Origin: Desulfocapsa sp.
Lineage (GTDB): Bacteria > Desulfobacterota > Desulfobulbia > Desulfobulbales > Desulfocapsaceae
Direction: 5' to 3'
DNA length: 64,000 nt
Assembly: GCA_022712895.1 (NCBI GenBank)
Contig: JAFLJS010000008.1
Span: forward strand, 62,001 to 126,000
Part shown: positions 7,800-16,741 of the stretch, one piece after another
How positions within the stretch are numbered: the first letter of the stretch is position 1
How the letters are laid out: each line of letters opens with the position of its first letter
Program-made: the position numbers and the translations under genes
The notes under the pieces: model-generated
What the model was told of the DNA's origin: nothing
Database searches by the model: none
What the model saw: only the letters and a program-made list of their open reading frames with translations

Positions 7800-8915
7800 C
7801 TATGCAACAATAGTATCGACAGATACGTACTCCATGTTGAAAGCTTCAGCCACACCCTGATAGGTTATCTTGCCCTCAACAATATTGAGCCCCTCTTTCA
7901 TGGCCAGGCTTTCCTTAACACTCCTCTTCCATCCTTTATTGGCAAGGGATACTGCAAAAGGAAGTGTAGCATTGGTTAATGCCATGGTGGACGTCAACGG
8001 AACTGCTCCCGGCATATTGGCAACACAGTAATGGATGATTCCATCAACTTCATAAATAGGATCTTTGTGGGTAGTAGCTTTCGATGTTTCAAAACATCCT
8101 CCCTGATCAATTGCCACATCCACAATCACTGCGCCAGGTTTCATGGTTCCAAGCATTGCTCTTGTAATAAGCTTGGGGGCTTTAGCGCCATGAAGAAGGA
8201 CCGCACCAATAACAACATCCGCCTGTTCAACCAACTCACGTATCTTTGCAGGCGATGACATCAATGGCACACAGTTTTTGGGCATAATTTCTGACAGATA
8301 CCGAAGACGTGGCAGACTGGTATCAAGAAGGTACACTTTAGCTCCAAGACCGCATGCCATCTGGGCGGCATGCGTACCAACAACACCTCCACCAAGAACA
8401 AGTACTGTGCCAGGATCAACACCAGGTACACCGCCAAGCAAAAGTCCACGTCCCCCCTGAGCACGTTCAACATATTTGGCTGCTTCCTGGACAGCCATCC
8501 GTCCAGCGACTTCACTCATGGGAGTGAGAAGGGGAAGTGTTCCGTCATCATCTTTAATTGTTTCATAGGCAATACAAACAGCTTTTCTGGCTATCATTGC
8601 CAGAGTCAGTTCTTCCGATGCAGCAAAATGAAAGTAAGTAAAAATGATCTGCCCTTCCCTGATCATCTCATATTCCTCAGGTTGCGGCTCCTTGACATGC
8701 ATAATCATTTCAGCCCAGGCATACACTTCCGCAGGTCCATCAGTAATTTTTGCACCTGCTGCAATGTATTCCTCATCAGTAAAGCCACTTCCAACGCCGG
8801 CACTTTTCTCAACAAGTATCTGGTGACCGTTCTGCACCATGATCTCTGTACCGGCAGGAGTCATACATACCCTGCTTTCTTCAATTTTAATTTCTTTTAA
8901 GATTCCTACCTTCAT
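7800..8915 (-). CDS. ald: Alanine dehydrogenase
   Basis: A 371-residue enzyme matching the alanine dehydrogenase family over its full length. It would interconvert L-alanine and pyruvate plus ammonia with NAD. Lys75 ([10 protein letters not shown]) and His96 (TYFHFAAS) fall at the positions of the known catalytic residues. The dinucleotide-binding loop is [17 protein letters not shown] near residue 168. The ATG at 8915 follows AGGGGAAC and gives the canonical N-terminus [10 protein letters not shown]; the upstream in-frame codon at 8960 is rejected. The gene diverges from an Lrp-type regulator that starts at 9120. In several bacteria an adjacent Lrp-family protein controls ald in response to alanine, so that is the likely regulation here. 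Confidence 0.95.
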   Translation of the reverse strand: MKVGILKEIKIEESRVCMTPAGTEIMVQNGHQILVEKSAGVGSGFTDEEYIAAGAKITDGPAEVYAWAEMIMHVKEPQPEEYEMIREGQIIFTYFHFAASEELTLAMIARKAVCIAYETIKDDDGTLPLLTPMSEVAGRMAVQEAAKYVERAQGGRGLLLGGVPGVDPGTVLVLGGGVVGTHAAQMACGLGAKVYLLDTSLPRLRYLSEIMPKNCVPLMSSPAKIRELVEQADVVIGAVLLHGAKAPKLITRAMLGTMKPGAVIVDVAIDQGGCFETSKATTHKDPIYEVDGIIHYCVANMPGAVPLTSTMALTNATLPFAVSLANKGWKRSVKESLAMKEGLNIVEGKITYQGVAEAFNMEYVSVDTIVA

Positions 8916-9033
8916 AACAAGTTCCCCTGACGTTAATTGATTGCTATCTAAATCCTGCACGGTAAATCTGAAGAAGTAAAGCTCGTAATCAGATATTGTG
9001 CTTTTTCAAACCCATCGAATGATAAATTGAATT

Positions 9034-9046
9034 CTACCCGGAGTAG
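9034..9046. promoter_or_regulatory. Candidate operator in the ald/lrp divergent region
   Basis: The 204-bp divergent spacer contains the inverted repeat CTACCCGGAGTAG (9034-9046) flanked by AT-rich DNA (AATT and TTTAAAATT). This resembles the partly palindromic, AT-flanked sites bound by Lrp-family regulators. It lies 119 bp from the ald start and 74 bp from the lrp start. No promoter could be fixed with confidence. Confidence 0.35.
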
Positions 9047-9119
9047 TTTAAAATTTGATTGCTTTCTTCTACCTTTTGGCATTAAATCTGGTGGATAATT
9101 CTACTTTTGAGGAGAAAAC

Positions 9120-9608
9120 ATGCAGAATACATCAACACTTCGCATGGACGAGCTTGATCGATCCATTTTACTTTCCCTGCAAACAGATTCCAGAATCTCA
9201 AATGTTCAGTTGGCTAAAAAAGTGGGATTATCAGAATCCGCCTGTTTGCGGAGAGTAAAATCCCTTGAGAGCAGCGGTATTGTCGACCGTGCAGTGCTAT
9301 TACTCAACCAAAATGCACTGGGGTTTTCGGGAACAGTTTTTGTTCGAGTAACACTGAAAGAACAACAGCAGGAAACGCTACAATCTTTTGAGAGTGCGGT
9401 TACCAGTATCGAACAGGTGATGGAGTGTTATTTAATGTCAGGGGATGCTGACTATATGCTTCGGATTATTTATAGAGATAATGAAGATTATAAGAAGATT
9501 CATTTAAAGCTGACGAATCTGCCCGGAGTGCAGCGAGTACATTCTTCTTTTGCTCTTAGCACGGTGATTAAGAAAACCGAACTTCCCATTCATACGACTA
9601 TTTCTTGA
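9120..9608 (+). CDS. Lrp/AsnC-family transcriptional regulator
   Basis: A 162-residue protein with the two Lrp domains: an N-terminal winged helix (MDELDRSILLSLQTDSRISN, then VQLAKKVGLSESACLRRVKSL as the recognition region) and a C-terminal RAM ligand-binding domain (VMECYLMSGDADYMLRI). Such proteins form octamers or dimers of dimers and respond to amino acids. Its gene diverges from ald, so alanine-dependent control of ald is the simplest inference. GAGGAG seven bases upstream of the ATG supports the start. No terminator was recognised in the 226 bp before the next gene. Confidence 0.92.
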   Translation: MQNTSTLRMDELDRSILLSLQTDSRISNVQLAKKVGLSESACLRRVKSLESSGIVDRAVLLLNQNALGFSGTVFVRVTLKEQQQETLQSFESAVTSIEQVMECYLMSGDADYMLRIIYRDNEDYKKIHLKLTNLPGVQRVHSSFALSTVIKKTELPIHTTIS

Positions 9609-9834
9609 CCAAGCCCTGACACTAATACCGACGACACCAGCTTCACACAATATTCCACACTATCCCTGTCACAGGCCGTTACCACAAGCATCTATAATCA
9701 GACGACATATGATGAAACGTGTTTCAAGCTTTTAATAACACTGTTGCTCATTTACTAACAACTTCTTTCCCCTTGTTCCTTTTCCCAATATCCTTTATTC
9801 TGAATATCTTAAAAAATAACCAAAAGGAGACCAT

Positions 9835-10527
9835 ATGGAATACTCTTCTGAAGTAAAAGAAATGTGCCCAATAACTCAGGGCTGCAACCACGGGCCATCA
9901 CCCATTCCCCAGGAAGGGGGCTGGACTCAGGCCAAAGAGATCAAGGACATCCGGGGCTTAACCCACGGAATAGGCTGGTGCGCTCCCCATCAGGGTGCAT
10001 GCAAGCTGACTTTGAATATTAAAGATGGCATTATCGAAGAAGCTTTGATTGAAACTATCGGCTGTACAGGAATGACCCATTCCGCAGCCATGGCATCTGA
10101 GATCATGCCTGGCAAAACCATCCTTGAGGCCTTGAATACAGATCTTGTCTGTGATGCTATCAACGTGGCCATGCGGGAATTGTTCCAGCAGATCGTTTAT
10201 GGTCGCAGCCAGTCAGCGTTCTCTGAGGGCGGACTTCCCATTGGTGCCTGCCTTGAAGATCTTGGCAAGGGCTTGCGCTCAGTTACCGCAAGTACTTATG
10301 GTACAAAACTGAAAGGCCCTCGTTATCTTGAAGTGACTGAAGGGTATGTTCTTGAGCTGGCACTTGATGCCAACAATGAGATCATCGGCTACAAGTTCGT
10401 TCATCTCGGTCGCATGATGGATGCCATCAGAAAGGGTGAAGATGCGAATAAAGCTATGGAAAGTGCCACCGGAACGTACGGTCGCTTTGCAGATGCTGTG
10501 AAAACTATTGATCCGCGTGAGGAATAA
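9835..10527 (+). CDS. NifU-like iron-sulfur scaffold family protein (partner of GGGtGRT protein)
   Basis: A 230-residue protein whose central part reads as a NifU/IscU N-terminal domain (GACKLTLNIKDGIIEEALIETIGCTGMTHSAAMASE), with cysteines at CAPHQGAC and GCTGMTHS. It lacks the standard IscU spacing and carries a distinct C-terminal region (GYKFVHLGRMMDAIRKGEDANKAM). Annotated homologues are called iron-sulfur cluster assembly scaffold proteins and are nearly always followed by a GGGtGRT gene, as here (11-bp gap). The exact function is not known. It has a clear AAAGGAGACC site before the ATG at 9835. The two genes form a transcription unit ended by the hairpin at 11565. Confidence 0.78.
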   Translation: MEYSSEVKEMCPITQGCNHGPSPIPQEGGWTQAKEIKDIRGLTHGIGWCAPHQGACKLTLNIKDGIIEEALIETIGCTGMTHSAAMASEIMPGKTILEALNTDLVCDAINVAMRELFQQIVYGRSQSAFSEGGLPIGACLEDLGKGLRSVTASTYGTKLKGPRYLEVTEGYVLELALDANNEIIGYKFVHLGRMMDAIRKGEDANKAMESATGTYGRFADAVKTIDPREE

Positions 10528-10538
10528 GGAGAGCTATC

Positions 10539-11534
10539 ATGGCATTATTTGAAAGTTATGAAAGGCGGATTGACCAGATCATTCCAGTATTGATGGAATA
10601 TGGCATCAAAAGCCTTGAAGAAGCCAAACAGGTTTGTGACGATTACGGTGTTGATGTCGCTAAGATTGTAAAAGATATTCAGCCCATCTGTTTTGAGAAT
10701 GCCTGCTGGGCATATATTGTTGGTTCTGCCATTGCCATTAAAAAAGGTCAGACCAAAGCTGTTGATATTGCATCAACCCTAGGTGTTGGTTTACAGGCAT
10801 TTTGTATTCCAGGATCTGTTGCTGACAATCGTCAGGTCGGTATTGGACATGGCAACCTTGCCTCTATGCTTTTGCGTGAAGAAACTAAATGTTTTGCATT
10901 TCTTGCAGGACATGAGTCTTTTGCCGCTGCAGAGGGCGCTATTGGTCTTGCCAAATCAGCCAACCACGTTCGCAAAGAACCTCTTCGAGTAATCCTTAAT
11001 GGTCTTGGTAAGGATGCAGCCTATATTATTTCACGGATTAATGGCTTTACCAGTGTCGAGACAACATTTGATTACACAAGCTCCGAGCTCACCATTACAA
11101 AAGAAGTTCGTTTCTCTGATGGCGAACGCGGAAACGTCCGTTGTTATGGTGCCGATGATGTTCGTGAAGGTGTCGCTATCAATCATCATGAGGGCGTTGA
11201 TGTTTCCATCACCGGAAACTCCACTAATCCAACCCGTTTTCAGCATCCTGTTGCCGGAACATATAAGAAAGAGTGTATCATACAGGGAAAGAAGTATTTC
11301 TCCGTAGCCTCCGGTGGTGGTACCGGACGTACCTTGCATCCCGACAACATAGCAGCAGGTCCTGCTTCATACGGTATGACAGATACCATGGGAAGAATGC
11401 ATTCTGATGCACAGTTTGCCGGTTCTTCGTCTGTGCCTGCCCATGTTGAGATGATGGGACTTATTGGTATGGGCAACAACCCTATGGTTGGAGCGTCGGT
11501 TGCTGTAGCAGTAGCATTGCAGGAAGCAAGCTAA
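10539..11534 (+). CDS. GGGtGRT protein
   Basis: A 331-residue protein of the family named for its glycine-rich signature, here GGGTGRTLHPDN around residue 258. Other strong blocks are AFCIPGSVADNRQVGIGHGN near 88, FLAGHESFAAAEGAIGLAKS near 130, and the C-terminal GLIGMGNNPMVGASVAVAVA. The family is conserved in anaerobes, is usually coupled to the NifU-like gene found immediately upstream, and has no established biochemical role. The context suggests iron-sulfur or sulfur chemistry. An AAGGAGAGC site precedes the ATG. It ends 31 bp before a strong hairpin. Confidence 0.9.
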   Translation: MALFESYERRIDQIIPVLMEYGIKSLEEAKQVCDDYGVDVAKIVKDIQPICFENACWAYIVGSAIAIKKGQTKAVDIASTLGVGLQAFCIPGSVADNRQVGIGHGNLASMLLREETKCFAFLAGHESFAAAEGAIGLAKSANHVRKEPLRVILNGLGKDAAYIISRINGFTSVETTFDYTSSELTITKEVRFSDGERGNVRCYGADDVREGVAINHHEGVDVSITGNSTNPTRFQHPVAGTYKKECIIQGKKYFSVASGGGTGRTLHPDNIAAGPASYGMTDTMGRMHSDAQFAGSSSVPAHVEMMGLIGMGNNPMVGASVAVAVALQEAS

Positions 11535-11564
11535 ATAAGTAACCACAAGCACTGTATCTTCGTT

Positions 11565-11611
11565 GTTTCACTGTCTCCGCATGGGTAAAACTATTGCGGA
11601 GACAGTGAAAC
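11565..11611. terminator. Strong 17-bp hairpin after the GGGtGRT gene
   Basis: A perfect 17-bp stem, 11565-11581 pairing with 11595-11611 (GTTTCACTGTCTCCGCA and its complement), with a 13-base loop. There is no U-tract on either strand, so it may act as a factor-dependent terminator or an mRNA-stabilising 3' end. It lies between converging genes. Confidence 0.6.
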
Positions 11612-11688
11612 TGCAAACCTGTAGCACTTGTGATCAATTATCTTGAAAGATCTGCCTGTTGGTTTTTGACAGATTCGGGATTAGGTTC

Positions 11689-12063
11689 CTACTCCGTAGT
11701 AGTATCTGACTCAGTGGCATCATGCACTTTTGCTTTCCCCTTCTCCCACAGCTCTTTACTTTTACTTTTTGTTTTATCCCAAGCTTCTGTTGAACCTTCT
11801 TTTGTCGCTTCCCAAGCTTCCTTGGAACCCTCTTTGGTTGCATCCCACGTGTCTTCAGAACCTTCCTTAGTGGCTTGCCATGCTTTCTTCGAGCTATCCG
11901 CCGTCGCATCTCCCACAGCATGAGCCGCTTCACCAATTTCACCACCAGCTTTACTCCACTTGGATGGTTCAGCAGGTGTTCCTTCCGCTACAGTCTCAGA
12001 GGCCCACGAAGACGTGGCTCCTATCACTCCTAAAAACAGAACTACAACTATCATTTTTTTCAT
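11689..12063 (-). CDS. Exported LEA-like protein with 11-residue repeats
   Basis: A 124-residue protein with a clear signal peptide (MKKMIVVVLFLGVIGATSSWA) and a mature part made largely of an 11-residue period: AWQATKEGSED, TWDATKEGSKE, AWEATKEGSTE, AWDKTKSKSKE. This alternation of alanine, tryptophan, threonine-lysine and acidic residues predicts a long amphipathic helix, as in group 3 LEA or apolipoprotein-like proteins. A periplasmic role in stabilising membranes or protecting against stress is inference only. ACAGGAGATTGG before the ATG at 12063 fixes the start; the longer frame from 12132 has no ribosome site. It is monocistronic, with about 205 bp of non-coding DNA upstream. Confidence 0.75.
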   Translation of the reverse strand: MKKMIVVVLFLGVIGATSSWASETVAEGTPAEPSKWSKAGGEIGEAAHAVGDATADSSKKAWQATKEGSEDTWDATKEGSKEAWEATKEGSTEAWDKTKSKSKELWEKGKAKVHDATESDTTTE

Positions 12064-12269
12064 AACCAATCTCCTGTTAAGTATATTTTTATATAGGGAA
12101 AGTTCCTTGTAGCAGCCGATACATACACGCACTTATCATGTGACAATACGACTAAGGACATCTTCTTCAAGCATGACCCAGGGTGCACCCCCTGCTCGGT
12201 GAGTCCCCCCTTCTTAGAAGAGGGCCCGTCAAAGAGACGTGCTGCAAGCAATGAATCGTTGCCACTAGC

Positions 12270-13034
12270 TTACAGGATCTGACTCAGAAACAATTTGGTT
12301 CGATCTGACTGTGGATTATTAAAGAACTCATTTGGCTCATTTTCCTCGATAATTTCACCAGCATCCATAAACAGAACACGGTTCGCTACGGTTTTGGCAA
12401 AACCCATCTCGTGGGTAACGCAAAGCATAGTCATTCCTTCACGGGCCAGATCCACCATTACATCCAGAACTTCTTTTATCATTTCAGGATCAAGGGCAGA
12501 AGTCGGTTCATCAAAAAGCATGATAGATGGATTCATACAGAGAGATCTGGCAATGGCCACACGCTGCTGCTGACCACCAGAAAGTTGACCAGGAAATTTC
12601 TTCGCCTGATCGGCAATCTGAACACGCTCAAGATACTTCATAGCAATAGCCTCAGCATCTTTGCGAGACTGTTTCTGTACCCAGATGGGAGCAAGACAAC
12701 AGTTTTCCAGAACCGTCAGGTGTGGAAATAGATTGAACTGCTGAAAAACCATTCCGATATCACGACGGACCCGATCAATATGCTTCAAATCATCATCAAG
12801 GGTGATCCCTGAAACGATGATTTCACCTTCTTGATGTTCCTCCAGGCGATTCATACAGCGGATCAAGGTAGACTTACCACAACCGGAAGGACCACAGATA
12901 ATAATACGCTCCCCCTTACTTACCTTAAGATTAATATTCTTAAGTACGTGAAAGTCACCATACCATTTGTTCACATTCCGCAATTCAACCATTACTTCCT
13001 TGGATGTTGCCTGTTGAGCGTTTTCTGCTGTCAT
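12270..13034 (-). CDS. aapP: General L-amino acid ABC transporter ATPase
   Basis: A 254-residue ABC ATPase of the polar amino-acid group. It has Walker [11 protein letters not shown]-loop [10 protein letters not shown], signature [14 protein letters not shown], Walker [14 protein letters not shown] and H-loop VTHEMGF. The amino-acid-type C-terminus ([18 protein letters not shown]) is intact. It energises the AapQ-AapM permease encoded just upstream. The start at 13034 is preferred because of GGA seven bases upstream; an ATG at 13046 in the same frame is possible. It is the last gene of aapJQMP, 93 bp or more after aapM. It may also serve the ATPase-less amino-acid transporter at 56-59 kb. Confidence 0.93.
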   Translation of the reverse strand: MTAENAQQATSKEVMVELRNVNKWYGDFHVLKNINLKVSKGERIIICGPSGCGKSTLIRCMNRLEEHQEGEIIVSGITLDDDLKHIDRVRRDIGMVFQQFNLFPHLTVLENCCLAPIWVQKQSRKDAEAIAMKYLERVQIADQAKKFPGQLSGGQQQRVAIARSLCMNPSIMLFDEPTSALDPEMIKEVLDVMVDLAREGMTMLCVTHEMGFAKTVANRVLFMDAGEIIEENEPNEFFNNPQSDRTKLFLSQIL

Positions 13035-13139
13035 AATATTTTCCATTATGCTTGGTTCAACTTCATGTTTATCATTCGATGTTGGACGTTCATTGTTCAG
13101 GTAGCAAGTCTTACATGACTTCGTTTTCAGTCTTAGAAT

Positions 13140-14243
13140 TTAGCGCGCATGCCCTGTATTTAGTTTTTTCTCAAGATGCTGTGAGTAACGTGACATGGAA
13201 AAACAGGAAACCCAGTATACACTTGCGACAAACACATAGCCTTCCACAGAGAAACCCAACCATTTCGGATCGGCGAACGCCGCCTGGACAACGGCCAGCA
13301 GATCAAAAAGTCCGATAATAAGTACAAGGGTTGTATCTTTGAAAAGTGCGATAAAGGTATTCACAATTCCGGGAATAACCATCTTTAAGGCCTGGGGCAG
13401 AATAATAAAGAACGTCGTCTTCCAATAGGACAGACCAAGCGCCTCAGCAGCTTCATACTGCCCCCTGGGTATGGCCTGTAGACCACCACGCACAACTTCT
13501 GCCATATAGGCAGACTGGAAAAAAATAATCCCGATTAGTGCCCGCAGGAGTTTATCAAACTGCCAGGTTTCCGGCATAAAAATGGGCAGCATCACTGAAG
13601 ACATAAAAAGTACAGTGATCAGCGGTACCCCACGCCAGAATTCAATAAATATGATAGACATGGTTTTTGCAATGGGCATGGAAGAGCGGCGTCCAAGTGC
13701 CAATATAATTCCTATTGGCAATGCACAAAACATGCCGATGGTGGCCAGGATCAAGGTCAGCATCAATCCGCCCCACTTATGTGTCTCCACAACCGGCAGG
13801 CCAAAAGATCCACCGTAAAAGAGAAAATAGGCGATAATCGGATAGCAAAACACGGTAAAAGCCGCTACCAGTCCTTTCTTTGGTGTTCTTTCAATCAACA
13901 GCCAGGCTACCAGTACACCAACTAAAGAGAAAGATGTGATCACTCTCCAATATTCAGATGGTGGATAAAAACCAAATAAAAACTGTTTGATACGAACAAT
14001 CACAAAAACCCAGCATGCACCTTCACTTGTACAGTCACCTTTGGTGCTTCCTACCCAGTCAGCTGTAAAAAAAGCCCAGTTGAGAGCTGGCGGCACTATT
14101 TTGTAAATCAGAACCAAGCCAATCAGGGTAAATATTGAGTTGGTGGCAGAGGAGAACAGATTTTTCCGCAACCAGCCCATAACACCTACCGAACTAGCAG
14201 GTGGCGCCTTATCCGCCGTTGGAGTTGTAATATGTACTGTCAT
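13140..14243 (-). CDS. aapM: General L-amino acid ABC transporter permease
   Basis: A 367-residue inner-membrane permease of the HisMQ/AapM type. The long N-terminal part contains the periplasmic segment with CTSEGACWVFV typical of AapM. The C-terminal transmembrane domain carries the coupling loop EALGLSYWKTTFFIILPQALK that docks on the ATPase, preceded by FQSAYMAEVVRGGLQAIPRGQYEAA. It pairs with AapQ (3-bp gap) to form the heteromeric channel. Order and protein sizes match the rhizobial aapJQMP operon. Confidence 0.93.
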   Translation of the reverse strand: MTVHITTPTADKAPPASSVGVMGWLRKNLFSSATNSIFTLIGLVLIYKIVPPALNWAFFTADWVGSTKGDCTSEGACWVFVIVRIKQFLFGFYPPSEYWRVITSFSLVGVLVAWLLIERTPKKGLVAAFTVFCYPIIAYFLFYGGSFGLPVVETHKWGGLMLTLILATIGMFCALPIGIILALGRRSSMPIAKTMSIIFIEFWRGVPLITVLFMSSVMLPIFMPETWQFDKLLRALIGIIFFQSAYMAEVVRGGLQAIPRGQYEAAEALGLSYWKTTFFIILPQALKMVIPGIVNTFIALFKDTTLVLIIGLFDLLAVVQAAFADPKWLGFSVEGYVFVASVYWVSCFSMSRYSQHLEKKLNTGHAR

Positions 14244-14246
14244 TTT

Positions 14247-15419
14247 TTATCTCTCCACCAACATTATTTTCTTATTATACCAGTTCATTATCGCTGAGAT
14301 TGTCAAACTGATAGTGAGATAAACGCCCATGGTCATGGCAATGATTTCAATAGCCTGTCCGGTCTGATTCAGTGTTGTACCCGCAAAAACAGCCACAAGA
14401 TCAGGATACCCTATCGCAGTGGCCAGTGAGGAGTTTTTCACAAGATTCAGATACTGGGAGGTTAACTGTGGAATAATCACGCGCATGGCCTGAGGAATAA
14501 CCACCAGTTTTAATACTTTGCTTTTATGCAGACCAAGAGCAGAGGCTGCTTCAGTCTGACCACTGTTTACAGCAAGAATTCCGGAACGTACCGCTTCTGC
14601 AATAAAGGTCGCTGTATAAATAGAAAGAGCCAGCAGCAGTGCCGTAAGTTCCGGGATAATCGTCACGCCACCACGAAAGTTAAAACCTTTAAGCACTGGC
14701 AGCTCCCAACTTAATGGGGAACCGACAGCAAAGAATACCAGCAGCGGCAAGACAATGATCAACCCAAATGCAGCACCCCAGATATTAAACTGCTGACCTG
14801 TTTCTTCTTGTCGTTTTTTCCTCCATCTCGCTATCACCACGGTGGCAACTATTGCCAGCACAAATGTCCAGCCGACATAACCAAAACCATCGTCAAACAG
14901 AGGTTGAGGCAGGTAAAGCCCACGAATATTCACAAAAGCAAGCTCGCCCGCTGACCAACTTTGCCGTGGAGAAGGCAAGGCACGAAGTACAGCAAAATAC
15001 CAGAAGAAGATTTGCAGGAGTAGTGGGATATTCCGAAAGATTTCTACGTAAACTGTTGCAATTTTAGCAATTAGCCAGTTATTGGAAAGACGTGCAATGC
15101 CCATGGTGAAGCCGATGACAGTGGCAAAAATAACACCAAGCACTGAAACCAGCAGGGTATTTAGTAAACCAACCAGGAAAGTACGGCCAAAGGAATCTGC
15201 GTCGGTAAAAGGAATGAGAGACTGAAGTATACCAAATCCCGATTTTTGCGACAGAAAGGCAAAGCCTGTGGAGATACCTCTTTTTTCCAGGTTGTGCAGG
15301 GTATTGCTTCCGATAAACCAGAAGAACCCTGCAACCATGGCTACCAGCAGCACCTGAAAAAACAGGGAGCGATACTGGGCATTGTTCCACCAAAACTGTT
15401 TTTTTGATGATTTCGACAT
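14247..15419 (-). CDS. aapQ: General L-amino acid ABC transporter permease
   Basis: A 390-residue permease. The N-terminus (WNNAQYRSLFFQVLLVAMVAGFFWF, broken here by citation) and the block FQILLVGLLNTL-like FLVGLLNTLLVSVLGVIFAT mark the AapQ family. A membrane-inserted central region is followed by the coupling loop ASALGLHKSKVLKLVVIPQAMR. It forms the translocation pore with AapM. A hairpin terminator and an inverted repeat separate it from aapJ upstream, which would allow more binding protein than permease to be made. The ATG at 15419 is the natural start. Confidence 0.93.
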   Translation of the reverse strand: MSKSSKKQFWWNNAQYRSLFFQVLLVAMVAGFFWFIGSNTLHNLEKRGISTGFAFLSQKSGFGILQSLIPFTDADSFGRTFLVGLLNTLLVSVLGVIFATVIGFTMGIARLSNNWLIAKIATVYVEIFRNIPLLLQIFFWYFAVLRALPSPRQSWSAGELAFVNIRGLYLPQPLFDDGFGYVGWTFVLAIVATVVIARWRKKRQEETGQQFNIWGAAFGLIIVLPLLVFFAVGSPLSWELPVLKGFNFRGGVTIIPELTALLLALSIYTATFIAEAVRSGILAVNSGQTEAASALGLHKSKVLKLVVIPQAMRVIIPQLTSQYLNLVKNSSLATAIGYPDLVAVFAGTTLNQTGQAIEIIAMTMGVYLTISLTISAIMNWYNKKIMLVER

Positions 15420-15460
15420 AAGAACTATAGGTGAGTTTAGAAATTCAAAGAATAGTACTT

Positions 15461-15530
15461 GCTGTCATTCCGGACTCGATTCGGAATTTTAATCACTCTT
15501 GAGTTTTCGGATCAGTTCCGGAATGACGGC
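15461..15530. repeat. Inverted repeat of the GTCATTCCGGA type
   Basis: The left arm GTCATTCCGGACTCGAT (from 15464) and the right arm ending TTCCGGAATGAC (to 15527) form an 11-bp perfect and roughly 24-bp imperfect stem with an AT-rich loop. This resembles the dispersed GTCATTCCGGA-type palindromes seen in many bacterial genomes. It lies between aapJ and aapQ, just downstream of the terminator in the direction of transcription. Confidence 0.65.
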
Positions 15531-15536
15531 AAAACG

Positions 15537-15574
15537 AAAAAAGGGATGCTCTCTCTTTCGAGAAAGCATCCCTT
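15537..15574 (-). terminator. Intrinsic terminator after aapJ
   Basis: Read on the minus strand: AAGGGATGC, a stem with GAGA/CTCTC arms, GCATCCC, then TTTTTT. It is a classic rho-independent terminator 20 bp after the aapJ stop. Because aapQMP follow on the same strand it is probably a partial terminator that sets a high ratio of binding protein to permease. Confidence 0.85.
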
Positions 15575-15593
15575 ATTCACACTAAGCTATTTA

Positions 15594-16616
15594 CTAGCGT
15601 AGAGGAGGCGCATACATTATGCCGCCTTTACTCCAGAGTGCGTTGAGCCCTCTGGAAATATTCAGTGGAGAACCAGTACCTACGTTACGCTCAAAAACCT
15701 CGCCATAGTTACCAACCTGTTTGATGATCTGATATGCCCAGTCATCGCTGAGACCAAGACCTTTACCAGCAATTCCTTCAAGACCAACAAGCCTGCGAAC
15801 AGAAGGAGAATTAGAGTCAGCCTTCATTGCATCAACATTAGCAGAAGTAAGTCCAAGCTCTTCAGCTTCAATCATAGCATTGAAAGTCCATTTAACGATA
15901 TTCAACCAGGCATCATCACCCTGACGTACAACAGGTCCCAGAGGTTCCTTGGAGATAACTTCTGGAAGTACGAAGGCTTCGCCTGGATTAGGAAGATGGG
16001 TGCGCAGACCGTAAAGCTGAGACTGGTCGGAGGTAAGGACATCACAACGACCATTTTCAAACGCTTTAAGGGTCGCATCATGGGTATCGAAAACAACTGC
16101 TTCGTACTTCATGTTATTTTCTGTGAAGTAATCAGCAAGGTTCATTTCAGAAGTGGTTCCGGACTGAATACAAACAGCAGCACCACCAAGCTCAAGAGCA
16201 GACTTCACACCAAGCTTTTTAGATACCAGGAATCCCTGACCATCATAGTAGTTAACACCGGCAAAGTTGAGACCAAGTGAACTGTCACGGGTAAGGGTCC
16301 AGGTGGTTCCACGAACAAGCACGTCAATTTCACCAGACTGTAGAGCAGTAAAACGCTCCTTAGCATTCAGTGGTACGTATTTAATTTTTGTTGCGTCACC
16401 AAGAACGGCAGATGCAACAGCTTTACAACCATCAACATCAATTCCGGCCCAAACACCCTTCTCGTCAGCGATGGAAAATCCGGGAAGGCCTGTGGAAACG
16501 CCACAGTTAAGGACACCACGCTTCTGCACCTCTTCTTTGGTAGATGCCTGCACAGTTCCCACTGTAATGGCAAGGGTCATCGCAGTGGCCGCCAGGGCCC
16601 ATGTGATCTTCTTCAT
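15594..16616 (-). CDS. aapJ: General L-amino acid ABC transporter binding protein
   Basis: A 340-residue periplasmic binding protein of the family 3 solute-binding group. A signal peptide (MKKITWALAATAMTLAITVG) is followed by VQKRGVLNCGVSTGLPGFSI, AGIDVDGCKAVASAVLGD and the ligand-contact region CIQSGTTSEMNLADYF, all typical of AapJ. It captures a broad range of L-amino acids for AapQMP. The first gene of the operon; its promoter must lie in the 125 bp before the divergent hybrid kinase. Confidence 0.95.
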   Translation of the reverse strand: MKKITWALAATAMTLAITVGTVQASTKEEVQKRGVLNCGVSTGLPGFSIADEKGVWAGIDVDGCKAVASAVLGDATKIKYVPLNAKERFTALQSGEIDVLVRGTTWTLTRDSSLGLNFAGVNYYDGQGFLVSKKLGVKSALELGGAAVCIQSGTTSEMNLADYFTENNMKYEAVVFDTHDATLKAFENGRCDVLTSDQSQLYGLRTHLPNPGEAFVLPEVISKEPLGPVVRQGDDAWLNIVKWTFNAMIEAEELGLTSANVDAMKADSNSPSVRRLVGLEGIAGKGLGLSDDWAYQIIKQVGNYGEVFERNVGTGSPLNISRGLNALWSKGGIMYAPPLR

Positions 16617-16741
16617 GTTTTACTCTCCTGTTAAAAAGTAAAAAAATTAAATTAATAATAGGTTTCAATAACATAGGAACCCACCTCTGCATACTATGGT
16701 TTTACCAGTGCCAATAGTAGCAATCGTGCCGGGAATTGTCC

